From Pseudaminobacter soli (ex Li et al. 2025) (GTDB taxonomy: Bacteria; Pseudomonadota; Alphaproteobacteria; Rhizobiales; Rhizobiaceae): a DNA stretch of 64,000 nucleotides. Below, one piece after another: positions 36,771 to 45,472 of this stretch (the first letter of the stretch is position 1; every line of letters starts with the position of its first letter). Under the pieces are notes generated by a model. It was given only the letters and a program-made list of their open reading frames with translations. It ran no database searches and was not told where the DNA came from. The stretch covers positions 124,001 through 188,000 of the forward strand of contig NZ_PXYL01000004.1 of assembly GCF_003012705.1 (NCBI RefSeq). Direction: 5' to 3'. The position numbers and the translations under genes are program-made.

Positions 36771-38147
36771 TTATTGCACACTACGAAGTTGAACAATCGC
36801 TTTAAGCCCGCCCAAGGCCGATCGTTCCAACAATAATTTCCCGCCGTATTCCTTGATGAGATCGGCGACGATCGCCAACCCAAGCCCTGTGCCGGGCTTT
36901 GTCTCGTCGAGCCTCTTGCCCCGCTTGAGCGCTTCGCGCGCATCTTCCTCGGGAATACCGGGGCCGTCATCCTCGATGGCGATCGCAAACTCGGCGGCCG
37001 TTCCGCTGTTCGGGGCAACGTGCGCAACCGAAACCCGCACCTCCGCGTTCGCCCACTTCAGCGCGTTTTCGAGAAGATTGCCGATCACTTCCTCCAGATC
37101 CTCGCGCTCACCGCCGAACACGATTTCGGAAGGCGGCAGTGCAAGGGAAAGTTGGGTGTCCGGGCCGAGCTTTGTCATGACCCGCACCATGCGTTGAAGA
37201 ACCGGCGCCACTGGCGTGCGATAGACCACGCTGTCGCGTTGTGCGGCGACGCGAGCCCGCTGCAGGTAGTGTTCGACCTGGCTCTGCATGGCTTCGGCCT
37301 GATCGACGATCAGCTTGCCCTTGGTTCCGCCAAGTGCCCTCCCCTCGTTGAGAAGTACGGCGAGAGGCGTCTTCAGCGAATGAGCCAGATTGCCGACTTG
37401 CGTGCGCGAACGTTCGACGATGCGCCGGTTGTTGTCGATCAGGGCGTTGGTCTCGTTGGCAAGCGGCTCGATCTCGGCCGGAAACTTGCCGTCGAGGCGC
37501 TGGGCGCTGCCTTCACGAACCATGGCCAGCGCTGCGCGGACACGGCTTAGCGGGCGCAAGCCCACGAGAATCGCGATCGCGTTGATTGCGATCATGCCGA
37601 AGCCGAAGAGTAGTAGGTAGGTCAGCAGCCGCCGATCGAATATGCCGATCTCGTGCTCGAGTTCGCTGCGATTTCCCATCACCCGAAAGCGGGCGATCCG
37701 GTTCTTGGCGTCGAGAACGAATTCGTTTTCGAGCACTTCGATCTCTTCTCCGGCAATTCCCTCCATCCTGTAGTTTCGCTGGAAGGAGGAATTGAAGGGC
37801 ACTTCGTTCGTCGACGGCGAAGGTATGGCCTCGGTCATAGACAGGGAACGCAGCCCGCCACTCAAGCCCTGCGAAACCGGCTCGACCGACCAGTACCAGC
37901 CGGATTTCGGCTCCGAAAATCTGAGATCGCCAAGATCGGGGCCGCCGGTCAGCACTCCAGGCTCGGACACGCCGACCGATCCGATGAGATTGAACAGATG
38001 CGCCGAAAGAAGGCTCTCGAAACCCCTTTCACTCGCTTGGCGATAAAGGGTTGCAATCACCGTATAGATGACGATCAGCGCCACCACCGCCCAAATGGTC
38101 GAAAAGGCGATGGCGCGAAAGGTCAGCGAGCGGGGGCCGAATGTCAT
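36771..38147 (-). CDS. feuQ: Sensor histidine kinase FeuQ
   Basis: A 458-residue two-pass kinase. Helix one is AIAFSTIWAVVALIVIYTVI and helix two is LLTYLLLFGFGMIAINAIAILVG, with a periplasmic sensor of about 130 residues between. HisKA has NLAHSLKTPLAVLLNEGRAL and HATPase_c has NLLENALKWA, EDDGPGIPE and GTGLGLAIVADL. Length, organisation and the adjacent regulator match rhizobial FeuQ, which with FeuP controls cyclic glucan export and osmoadaptation in Sinorhizobium. The feuP gene is 40 bases upstream. Confidence 0.82.
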   Translation of the reverse strand: MTFGPRSLTFRAIAFSTIWAVVALIVIYTVIATLYRQASERGFESLLSAHLFNLIGSVGVSEPGVLTGGPDLGDLRFSEPKSGWYWSVEPVSQGLSGGLRSLSMTEAIPSPSTNEVPFNSSFQRNYRMEGIAGEEIEVLENEFVLDAKNRIARFRVMGNRSELEHEIGIFDRRLLTYLLLFGFGMIAINAIAILVGLRPLSRVRAALAMVREGSAQRLDGKFPAEIEPLANETNALIDNNRRIVERSRTQVGNLAHSLKTPLAVLLNEGRALGGTKGKLIVDQAEAMQSQVEHYLQRARVAAQRDSVVYRTPVAPVLQRMVRVMTKLGPDTQLSLALPPSEIVFGGEREDLEEVIGNLLENALKWANAEVRVSVAHVAPNSGTAAEFAIAIEDDGPGIPEEDAREALKRGKRLDETKPGTGLGLAIVADLIKEYGGKLLLERSALGGLKAIVQLRSVQ

Positions 38148-38187
38148 CCCTCACACCCGGAGGCCGTTCTCTCAGAAAGAACCGGCC

Positions 38188-38853
38188 TCACGATGCCGGC
38201 TCGCGCATCCGGTAGCCCATGCCGCGGACGGTCTCGATCATGTCGACGCCCATCTTCTTGCGAAGGCGGCCGACGAATACCTCGATGGTGTTGGAATCCC
38301 GATCGAAATCCTGGTCGTAGAGGTGTTCGACCAGTTCGGTCCGCGACACGACCTCGCCCATGTGGTGCATCAGATAGGCGAGAAGGCGGAATTCGTGCGA
38401 TGTGAGCTTGAGTGGAACGCCGTTGACATTGGCTTTCGAGGCCTTGGTGTCGAGCCTCACGGGGCCGCACGACAGCTCGGACGAGGCGTGCCCTGCAGCC
38501 CGCCTGATCAGCGCACGCATGCGCGCCAGGACTTCCTCGATATGATAGGGCTTGGTGACGTAGTCATCGGCGCCGGCATCGATGCCGGCCACCTTGTCGC
38601 TCCAGCGATCTCGCGCGGTCAGGATAAGCACCGGCATCTTTCGGCCATTGCGACGCCAGCGTTCGACAACGCTGATCCCGTCCATCTGCGGCAAGCCGAT
38701 ATCGAGAACGACGGCATCGTACGGTTCGGTGTCGCCAAGGAAATGGCCCTCCTCGCCGTCGTAGGCGCGATCGACCACATAGCCCGCGTCGCTCAGCGCG
38801 TCCGAGAGCTGCCGGTTCAGTTCCTTGTCATCTTCAACAACCAGTATTCGCAT
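38188..38853 (-). CDS. feuP: Response regulator FeuP
   Basis: A 221-residue OmpR/PhoP-type regulator: MRILVVEDDKELNRQLSDAL, phosphorylation Asp in AVVLDIGLPQMDG, switch Lys in DDYVTKPYHIEEV, and a winged helix with LTSHEFRLLAYLMHHMGEVVSRTELVEHLYDQDFDRDSNTIEVFVGRLRKK (given here only by its ends: LTSHEFRLLAYL to EVFVGRLRKK). It is close in look to FeuP of Rhizobium and Sinorhizobium. A small secreted protein gene lies directly upstream on the same strand, as feuN does in Sinorhizobium. Confidence 0.83.
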   Translation of the reverse strand: MRILVVEDDKELNRQLSDALSDAGYVVDRAYDGEEGHFLGDTEPYDAVVLDIGLPQMDGISVVERWRRNGRKMPVLILTARDRWSDKVAGIDAGADDYVTKPYHIEEVLARMRALIRRAAGHASSELSCGPVRLDTKASKANVNGVPLKLTSHEFRLLAYLMHHMGEVVSRTELVEHLYDQDFDRDSNTIEVFVGRLRKKMGVDMIETVRGMGYRMREPAS

Positions 38854-38930
38854 GCACTATTCGCCTGTTGCCGCAAAAGCCGGCAGAAATAGGTCGATTT
38901 CCGCCGACTGGGAAATTGCGCGTCCAAACT

Positions 38931-39230
38931 TCAATTTTGAGGCACCACGAACTCTGCACGCCGGGGCCGCTGCCCGTCCTTGCCAGGCACCAGAACCACA
39001 ATCACGCAAACTTGCTGCCCTCCCTGCGTGGAAGCGTTCGCCTTGGCAAGCGTTCCTCCATTCTGGGCGGCCACCTGTTGGCCGATCGCATAGCAATCGG
39101 CCGAAGCGACGACCATCGAATCGTCGTCGGTTGTTTCAGCAGCCGGGGCAGCCGACAACCGAGGCGCAATCAGCATCGACGCGCATAGCGCCAGAGCAAC
39201 AGACCGGAAAATGGAGCGGTGCATCTTCAT
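38931..39230 (-). CDS. Small secreted protein upstream of feuP; FeuN-like candidate
   Basis: A 99-residue protein from ATG 39230 (ATG 39224 is also possible). It has a signal peptide (FRSVALALCASMLIAPRLSAAPA) and a mature part with two cysteines and a repetitive-looking beta region (SADCYAIGQQVAAQNGG, QQVCVIVVLVPGKDGQRPRRAEFVV). In Sinorhizobium a small periplasmic protein, FeuN, is encoded just upstream of feuP and restrains FeuQ. Position, size and export make this gene the obvious counterpart here, although it does not overlap feuP (77-base gap), and I cannot compare the sequences. Confidence 0.6.
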   Translation of the reverse strand: MKMHRSIFRSVALALCASMLIAPRLSAAPAAETTDDDSMVVASADCYAIGQQVAAQNGGTLAKANASTQGGQQVCVIVVLVPGKDGQRPRRAEFVVPQN

Positions 39231-39256
39231 GATTGTCGTGATTAACTGATGACTGC

Positions 39257-39274
39257 TGAACACGAAATGAACAC
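39257..39274. promoter_or_regulatory. Direct-repeat OmpR-family box upstream of the feuN candidate
   Basis: TGAACAC-GAAA-TGAACAC is a perfect heptamer direct repeat with an 11-base period, the spacing used by OmpR/PhoP-type regulators. It lies 27 bases upstream of the start of the secreted-protein gene that precedes feuP. A 7-bp inverted repeat (CTGCTGA 39253-39259 / TCAGCAG 39278-39284) encloses it. FeuP autoregulation is the likely meaning but is inferred. Confidence 0.5.
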
Positions 39275-39345
39275 AGATCAGCAGCAATTCCCGCAGCCTG
39301 CAACCCTCTCTTCAGCCTATTGTTTTCGTCTCCAATGGAACGGCC

Positions 39346-39552
39346 TCAGCCGATCCGGTCTTTTGCCGCCAAGCGACCGATGATGACGACAACGCCAGCC
39401 ACTGCCGTGATCGCTTGCAGGACGGCGTCGGTCAGAAGCCCCTGGTCCGCTTCGTCGATCGACAATCCTGCCAAGCCAGCAAGAGCAGCCAGAATCGTGA
39501 TCAGCGCTGCCCAAATGGTGCGCGACAGAAACCACGGCTTGTTGGTCGTCAT
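39346..39552 (-). CDS. Small two-helix membrane protein at the end of the GTA cluster (holin-like)
   Basis: A 68-residue protein from ATG 39552. It has a short basic N-terminus, one helix (IWAALITILAALAGLAGLSI), an acidic turn (DEADQG) and a second helix (AITAVAGVVVIIGRLAA), ending KDRIG. Its size, topology and place after the baseplate gene recall holin-type or phage accessory proteins that follow GTA clusters in rhizobia. No endolysin is adjacent. Release of particles is a plausible role but is not shown. Confidence 0.6.
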   Translation of the reverse strand: MTTNKPWFLSRTIWAALITILAALAGLAGLSIDEADQGLLTDAVLQAITAVAGVVVIIGRLAAKDRIG

Positions 39553-39580
39553 AGTTGTCCTTTCTTTTTCTCGAGAACGG

Positions 39581-42500
39581 CTACGAAAGCGAGATGCGCC
39601 GCGTGGCAGGCAGTCCCCATCCCGCCGCCACGCTGAATTGCCTGATGGTCAGGTCGAACGCGGAAGCCCCCGGCAGATCGGAAGCCAACTGGGCCGCTGG
39701 ATATACCCAACGGGGCGACTGCACGACCGCGGTGCGCACCGTCGCGCCCGATCGAGCGATGGTGACCTGATACTCCTCGCGTTCTTCCCCCAGTGGGATT
39801 TCGCTTGGTCCCCAATCGTCTGCGCCAACCCTTCCGCGCCTGACCCAAGTCACCGCAAGATCGCCACTTGCCGTTCTGGACGCCTTGAGATGCACCGGCG
39901 ACAGCGGCAACAGGGCGCGCATTCCACCCGCGGCCGGAACGGTCGCAAATCTCTCGTCGGAAAAATCCGCACCGGATGGGCCAATGCGCCAATTGAGATC
40001 GAGGCCGATTTCTGTGCCCAGCAGCCCCGCCGGCTGTACAGCCTCGTCAAGCATTACGAAGCTTGCGCCGGCAAGAGCGCCGGCAGACATGGCATCATTG
40101 GTACCCAACTGCCCGCGCAAGAGTTTGCCTAATCGCCAAATATCCGGCGCGACTTCTTCCGCTTGCTGGAACTGCAATATCTCCCAGCCACCATTGGCCG
40201 ACTTTACCGCCGCAGCATTGGCTCCATTCGACAACTGCAGGCGGCTGACACTGCTCGCCTCGGCATCGAACAACTCGACGAGGATCGAACCAAAACTATC
40301 CACGCGCCCCTCAAAGCCTGGCTCCAGCGGCTCTACAAGACAACCAACGCTGGCCGGCCGCGTGATCACGCCACGCTGGGCGTAGCCTGTTTCTTCCGGC
40401 GACACGAACACGAGCTGGCTGCGCCACGGCTTCTGCCATGCCGCGATCCTGAACTGCTCCTGCGCGACGTCTCCACCCGCTCCACACGGAAGATCCAAAA
40501 GCTCGACAAAGGGCTGTCCTGTATTTATCGGCGGCTGGGGATAGGCGTCCGGAATCTCGGGCTTCCAGCCTGCCGGCGCGGCGCGGGCGACCTGCGTGGC
40601 GGTGACCTTGCGAACCAGCCCGTCCTCGATCTCGTTCACCATGAAATTGGTGCCGTCACCATTCGCCAGACGAACGATGGCTCCGGGAACAATGTCGGAA
40701 CTGGGTGATGGGACGGAGAAGCTGATCTTTTCGCGTTCCGCCCAGGTCCGCCGCATCCAGCCATCCAGCAGCGCCTGCCCTTCGCTCGCTTCCAGCACCC
40801 CCGGAAACGAAATGACGTGCTGCCGGCTGCCCGATGCTCCGAGCCGAACCGAGCGAACGGACACAGTCTGGTATTCCTTCAGCGGATCGCGAAAGGCCAG
40901 TATGCCCTCGACCGGCAGTTGATGGTCGGGCGTGCGCACCGTCTCGACCACCGCCGCCTTGCCATCGTCAACAAGTTCGCGAAGCTCCACCGTCGCAGAA
41001 GCCTGGGCGGCATTGCTTCTGAACACGAGGCCATCCGCCTCTTTCTGAACGGCCAAGTCGAACAGCTCGACCAGCGGCTCGAGCGCCTCGCGCGCCGAAC
41101 TCGGATCGGCGATCACATAGCCCTGGACGGTGCCATCGGCATTGGTGGCATCGGCCGGCGGCAGACCATGATCCCGGAGGATGCGGTTGATCAATGCCTC
41201 GGCGGACGGATTGTCGATGCGCCCGTTCAGCCAGTGGCCCCGGCTCCAGTTGTCGCCGTCCGACCAAATGTCCTTTTGCAGCGGAAAGGCCGGAAACGGT
41301 CGCGCATCCCAGGCCCACAGATAGATGCGCGACGGGTCGACCATTCTGCCGCCGTAGAGCGGCGAGACCGGATTATCGGCCTCAGTGAAATCGGCGCTCG
41401 ACGGATTCCAGTGTCTTGCGTGTGCCTCGATAAGGCGCTGCTGGGCGAGATCCGACCGGCCCCCGTTGGAGAAATAGGGGATCCCATTCTCGACCGACTT
41501 TGGGTCGGGAAAGACATTGGGCTGGTTCGGTCCCTTGTCCACGGCCGGACAGCCCAGCTCGGTGAACCAGATCGGCTTCGAGCAGGGAACCCACGACGTC
41601 GGGGTCGACACCTCGGCGCCGCCTACCCTGTCGTAGTGCCGGTTGCTCCACCAGCTGGCGATATCCTTGTAGCGATAGACCCAGGGCTTCCCATAGGCAC
41701 CGTCCGTGATCGGCGAACGCTCGCGACGCAGCCGGGCTTCGTCCGACGGGTAATACCAGTCGTATCCCTCGCCGCTGTTTATCGCGGCGCGCAATCCGAC
41801 GGGATCGTAGGGGCCGCGAAATCCGTCCGAATTCGGCGCCGAATAGTCGGCGTCGCGCCAGTCCGACAAGGGCATGTAGTTGTCGATGCCAATGGCGCCA
41901 ATCGCCGGATGCGCCCAGAGGGCGTCGAGGTGGAAATACACATTGCCGTTGGCGGGGTGGTGACCGAAATACTCGCTCCAGTCCGCGCCATAGGTGACGA
42001 GGGTATTTGTGCCGACCGTTGCTCGAACATCGTCGGCCAGCGTGCAAAGCGCCTCGACAAACGGGAAGCTGTCGTTCTGGTCGCGCAGCGTCGTCAGGCC
42101 GCGCAACTCGGTTCCGATCAGAAACGCGTCGACGCCGCCGGCCGCTGCCGCCAAGTGTGCAAAATGCAGGATGAACCGCCTGTATCCCCAGTCGCCGGAC
42201 GCGCCGGTGAACACAACGGAACTCGACGTCCTGATAAACTGCGTCCGCAGCGCATTGCCGCAGAGGGCCAACACCTGCGTCCGCGCCGAGGCGGTTCCGT
42301 CAGCAGTTCCTGGCTGCATCGGCGCAGGATTGCAGGTGATCCTGCCCCGCCACGGATAGGCGGATTGCTTCTGGCCGCCATAGGGATCGGGCAACGCATT
42401 GTTGGCTGGAACATCCATCATGACGAATGGATAGAGCGTCACCTTGAGGCCGCGCGCCTTGATCTCCCTGATCGCGGCAATGATGCTGCTGTCGGATGGG

Positions 42501-43465
42501 GTGCCGCCATAGGCAGCCCCCTTGCCCGGCACGGAAACGACGACGGCATTTTCCCTGCTCACGCCGGAAACAGACCATGCGCTTGAGAAGCCGGATGATG
42601 CACGGGTGGTCACTGCCGGCCTAATCCGACAATTGCCGGCGCGCAGATCGTCGCCGAACCAGGCGGCCACGATGGCGACATGCTCGAGGTTCGGGCAGAG
42701 CATCTGCAACTCGTCGAGCGAGGCCGCGATATCGGTGGCGGCATAGAGCATGTTACGGTTTGCCGCTGCGGTTTCTCCCTGGCGCTTCTGCTGCTTGACC
42801 AGCTTCGGCGAGAGGCCGTATTCGGTCGCGCCCGGAACGAGACAGACGGCCCGCACCTGTTTCGTCACTTCGCCCACCGGACGCAGGATTTCGAACTGGA
42901 ACTGCGGGATGCGGTTGCCATAGTCGGCGAGCGCAAAGTGTTCGAGCACGACATAGGCCACACCTCGATATGCCGGTGCGTTCGCCTTGCCTTGCTTGGC
43001 ACTGATCAGCGGGTCGACGGGCTGATCCTCGGTTCCGCGATAGATCCTGATCTCGATGTCGTTGCGGTCGATCTCGCGCCCGTCTGCCCAGATGCGGCGA
43101 ATGCCGGCAATCTTCCCCTCGCACAGGGCAAAGGCGACATTGGCGAAATACGAATACTCCGTTATGCGCGGCCCGTTCTTGCCCTCGCGCCTCGTCGTGC
43201 TTTTCTCCTCGAAACGGGTTGCCCAGATCAGGGTGCCGCCGAGCCGCGTCGTGCCGTAGACACGCGGAATGGACGCTCCTTCCTCCGCCGTGAACGGACG
43301 CGCATTCGCAAGACGCGGTCCCTCGATATGAGGGGTACTGTTCAGGACAGCCTGGTCGATGGCGTAACCGGCCATTGCGCCGAGAGCCGAACCGATAACG
43401 CTGCCGACAGGTCCGAGCACGCTGCCAAGCGCTGCGCCGGCGGCCTGCAACACGATGGTTGCCAT
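39581..43465 (-). CDS. GTA baseplate/host-specificity protein (g15, megatron-like, GTA TIM-barrel)
   Basis: A 1294-residue protein; ATG 43465 is preferred to the TTG one codon earlier. The hydrophobic glycine-rich N-terminus (AALGSVLGPVGSVIGSALGA) and LGGTLIWATRF are typical of phage baseplate hub proteins. The middle holds the GTA TIM-barrel-like domain (around LVTYGADWSEYFGHHPANG and WFTELGCPAVDKGPNQPN, glycosidase-like), followed by a phage-tail_3 region (SFSVPSPSSDIVPGAIVRL) and a C-terminal beta-rich domain. In RcGTA the equivalent is the large baseplate protein that penetrates the envelope. It is the largest gene in the window. Confidence 0.93.
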   Translation of the reverse strand: MATIVLQAAGAALGSVLGPVGSVIGSALGAMAGYAIDQAVLNSTPHIEGPRLANARPFTAEEGASIPRVYGTTRLGGTLIWATRFEEKSTTRREGKNGPRITEYSYFANVAFALCEGKIAGIRRIWADGREIDRNDIEIRIYRGTEDQPVDPLISAKQGKANAPAYRGVAYVVLEHFALADYGNRIPQFQFEILRPVGEVTKQVRAVCLVPGATEYGLSPKLVKQQKRQGETAAANRNMLYAATDIAASLDELQMLCPNLEHVAIVAAWFGDDLRAGNCRIRPAVTTRASSGFSSAWSVSGVSRENAVVVSVPGKGAAYGGTPSDSSIIAAIREIKARGLKVTLYPFVMMDVPANNALPDPYGGQKQSAYPWRGRITCNPAPMQPGTADGTASARTQVLALCGNALRTQFIRTSSSVVFTGASGDWGYRRFILHFAHLAAAAGGVDAFLIGTELRGLTTLRDQNDSFPFVEALCTLADDVRATVGTNTLVTYGADWSEYFGHHPANGNVYFHLDALWAHPAIGAIGIDNYMPLSDWRDADYSAPNSDGFRGPYDPVGLRAAINSGEGYDWYYPSDEARLRRERSPITDGAYGKPWVYRYKDIASWWSNRHYDRVGGAEVSTPTSWVPCSKPIWFTELGCPAVDKGPNQPNVFPDPKSVENGIPYFSNGGRSDLAQQRLIEAHARHWNPSSADFTEADNPVSPLYGGRMVDPSRIYLWAWDARPFPAFPLQKDIWSDGDNWSRGHWLNGRIDNPSAEALINRILRDHGLPPADATNADGTVQGYVIADPSSAREALEPLVELFDLAVQKEADGLVFRSNAAQASATVELRELVDDGKAAVVETVRTPDHQLPVEGILAFRDPLKEYQTVSVRSVRLGASGSRQHVISFPGVLEASEGQALLDGWMRRTWAEREKISFSVPSPSSDIVPGAIVRLANGDGTNFMVNEIEDGLVRKVTATQVARAAPAGWKPEIPDAYPQPPINTGQPFVELLDLPCGAGGDVAQEQFRIAAWQKPWRSQLVFVSPEETGYAQRGVITRPASVGCLVEPLEPGFEGRVDSFGSILVELFDAEASSVSRLQLSNGANAAAVKSANGGWEILQFQQAEEVAPDIWRLGKLLRGQLGTNDAMSAGALAGASFVMLDEAVQPAGLLGTEIGLDLNWRIGPSGADFSDERFATVPAAGGMRALLPLSPVHLKASRTASGDLAVTWVRRGRVGADDWGPSEIPLGEEREEYQVTIARSGATVRTAVVQSPRWVYPAAQLASDLPGASAFDLTIRQFSVAAGWGLPATRRISLS

Positions 43466-43489
43466 CAATATCTCCGGAAATTCTGTGGG

Positions 43490-43939
43490 TTACGGTCGTT
43501 CGGGAAAAGCGAACACGCCGGCAATGCGATTTCGCCATTGCGGCACCAGAGCGGAAACCACCACCGCGTTTCGCTCATAGGCATGGATGAAACGATCCTG
43601 CCCAACCATGATCGCGGCATGCTTGGCCGGCAAATGCGGCCGCCAGCGGAAGAGGATCAGGTCGCCAGCCGAAAGCTCGCCGGCTTGTTTCTCGATGCAG
43701 TGCCGTCGCGTCGCCGCAAGCAGTCGCTCCTCTCCGCCCGCCTCGGCCCAATCCGGAGCGTAGGCACCGGGCCATTCTGGCGCCGTGCCATAGACCGCCT
43801 GCCAGACGCCGAGCACCAGGCCGATGCAATCACAACCCACGCCTTTGCGGATGCCCTGATGCCGGTAGGGCGTGCCGAGCCAGGACAGTGCTTCCGCGAC
43901 GATGTTGGCAGCGATAGACGTTTGCACACGCACGCTCAT
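43490..43939 (-). CDS. GTA peptidase, NlpC/P60 family (g14)
   Basis: A 149-residue cell-wall hydrolase. The catalytic Cys is in KGVGCDCIGLVLGVW, the His in KHAAIMVGQDRFIHAY, and the family shows in VAEALSWLGTPYRHQG. It probably digests peptidoglycan so that the tail can reach the recipient membrane. Its start overlaps the g13 stop by four bases (ATGA). Confidence 0.93.
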   Translation of the reverse strand: MSVRVQTSIAANIVAEALSWLGTPYRHQGIRKGVGCDCIGLVLGVWQAVYGTAPEWPGAYAPDWAEAGGEERLLAATRRHCIEKQAGELSAGDLILFRWRPHLPAKHAAIMVGQDRFIHAYERNAVVVSALVPQWRNRIAGVFAFPERP

Positions 43940-44826
43940 GGAACGATCGGGCCGCCGTCGAAGCGTCCGCCCTCGACGACATAGCTGTAGGCCGCGTCAT
44001 TGCCGGGCAAATGGGGAAAGCCACGGAAATTCAAGGCGTTCGAGAACTTGGCCTTGCAGGTAGCAAAGCTCTTGTCGCAGCCGGCCATGATCGAGAACGC
44101 ATCTTCAGCCTTGATTTTCAGGCCAGCCGCAGACTGAAGGGTCAACACCACACCTCTTGCGTCTCTGCGATGCTCGACGATGCGTTCTGCTCGTCCCGCA
44201 CGAGCGCCGGTTGTCCAGGCCAGCGCTCCAGACGAGAACCAACCGACCTCGAACGCATCCAGGCCGGACACGATGATCACCGACGCTTCCTCGACCGACG
44301 CCACAACGCCTGCACCCGAATAGCCCGAGCGGCTCAGAAGAAAGCCGCAGCGGCTGTCTCCCACCTCGGCATCGCAAGTGCGGCTGACATAGCGCCCGCT
44401 CGGCTGATCGAGCGCATGCGTGAGGCTCTCCAGCTCGGCCACGAAGCGATTGTCGCTCCGGGTGATCTTGCCGATCGTTGCCGTGCGCAGCCGCGCGAAC
44501 TCGTCAGGCTTTCGCCAGTTCACCAGCAGCGTCTCGATCTTGGCACCGTCATACAGCCCGGCGGCCACATCTTCGTCGCGGATATCGGCCGAAGACAACG
44601 CGCCTTCGACGTCGACGGTATCGACCGCAAGGCCGAGCGTGTCGCGCGCTTCGCTGGCGCTGAAGCCCGTTTCCGGTTCGAAACGGACGCCATCGACTGT
44701 CAGCGCGCGATCATGATCCGTATAGCCACTCACGGTCCCGTCCGACCTGGTCAGACGCCAGCAGTGGCAGACGGTGGTCACGTTGCGCGAAAGATGATCG
44801 ATCAGGGATTGCGGGTACGTCCTCAA
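43936..44826 (-). CDS. GTA tail hub protein, DUF2163 (g13)
   Basis: A 296-residue protein with the DUF2163 N-terminal part (CHCWRLTRSDGTVSGYTDHDRALTVDG and FSASEARDTLGLAVDTVDVEGALSS by its ends) and a C-terminal BR0599-type module (GCDKSFATCKAKFSNALNF, NFRGFPHLPGNDAAYSY). In RcGTA the equivalent is the hub of the tail tip. Its start overlaps the g12 stop by four bases, and its cysteines may bind an Fe-S cluster as reported for RcGTA. Confidence 0.93.
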   Translation of the reverse strand: MRTYPQSLIDHLSRNVTTVCHCWRLTRSDGTVSGYTDHDRALTVDGVRFEPETGFSASEARDTLGLAVDTVDVEGALSSADIRDEDVAAGLYDGAKIETLLVNWRKPDEFARLRTATIGKITRSDNRFVAELESLTHALDQPSGRYVSRTCDAEVGDSRCGFLLSRSGYSGAGVVASVEEASVIIVSGLDAFEVGWFSSGALAWTTGARAGRAERIVEHRRDARGVVLTLQSAAGLKIKAEDAFSIMAGCDKSFATCKAKFSNALNFRGFPHLPGNDAAYSYVVEGGRFDGGPIVP

Positions 44827-45464
44827 AGCTGCACCTCGACTAGGGGGATCGACGGAATTTGTCCTGCCTTGAAGGCAGTGAGGCTCAGCGACAGGCGTTC
44901 ATTGTCAAAGCGCACCGGCACGTCGAATTCAAAGCCGGCAGTCAGGGCCGCGCCCTTGATCGGCGCCTTGGCAAGCACCACTTCGCCCAACGCCTCGTCA
45001 AAGGAAAAGCTCTTCGCCGTGAGCTCGGCGTTGTCGACCGCCACTCGCAGCGACGAGATGACCGGCTTCGAGATCAGGCGCAGATAGGCATCGTCCCCCG
45101 CGCCGTAGCACTTGACGAGCTTGAAGTGCGTCGCGATCCCGTCGCCATAGCCCAGCAGTTGATCGGCTGGCGTTGGCGCGGCTTCCGGTCGGCACGATTT
45201 CATGTCGAACGGATCGCGGAAACGGAACGCATGCAAGGACCCGCGCCGCGCCTCGAAGAAGACGAGCACGTCGTGCAGATCTTCCAGCGATCTGATGCCG
45301 GTGCCCGCATCATAATGGTGGCGCGACTGGGAGAAACGTGCGTTCCGCTTTTCCCGCCCTGATGTCAGCGAAACGATCTCGTTGCGCCGCTCCGGCCCGC
45401 CGGTCGCCCCGAAGGAGATGGCATGCGGAAAGCGCACATCGTGAAAACTGGCAAGTTCGGACAT
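44823..45464 (-). CDS. GTA distal tail protein, DUF2460 (g12)
   Basis: A 213-residue protein from ATG 45464, which follows GAGG; the longer frame adds four residues and lacks this signal. DUF2460 features are FHDVRFPHAISFGATGGPERR, the RHHYDAGTGIRSLEDL region, and the FFEARRGSLHAFRFRDPFD stretch that is nearly invariant in the family. It is the distal tail ring in RcGTA. It starts nine bases after the tape-measure stop frame begins to end (the two genes are adjacent). Confidence 0.93.
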   Translation of the reverse strand: MSELASFHDVRFPHAISFGATGGPERRNEIVSLTSGREKRNARFSQSRHHYDAGTGIRSLEDLHDVLVFFEARRGSLHAFRFRDPFDMKSCRPEAAPTPADQLLGYGDGIATHFKLVKCYGAGDDAYLRLISKPVISSLRVAVDNAELTAKSFSFDEALGEVVLAKAPIKGAALTAGFEFDVPVRFDNERLSLSLTAFKAGQIPSIPLVEVQL

Positions 45465-45472
45465 TCGCCTCC

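Noticed and set aside
36665-37027. A long N-terminal extension of the 17-kDa-antigen lipoprotein
   Set aside because: It would overlap the feuQ coding region and move the lipobox far from the N-terminus. The start at 36664 gives a normal lipoprotein signal.
40817-42586. A 589-codon plus-strand open frame within the baseplate gene
   Set aside because: Antisense to the TIM-barrel part of g15, with no ribosome site or domain.
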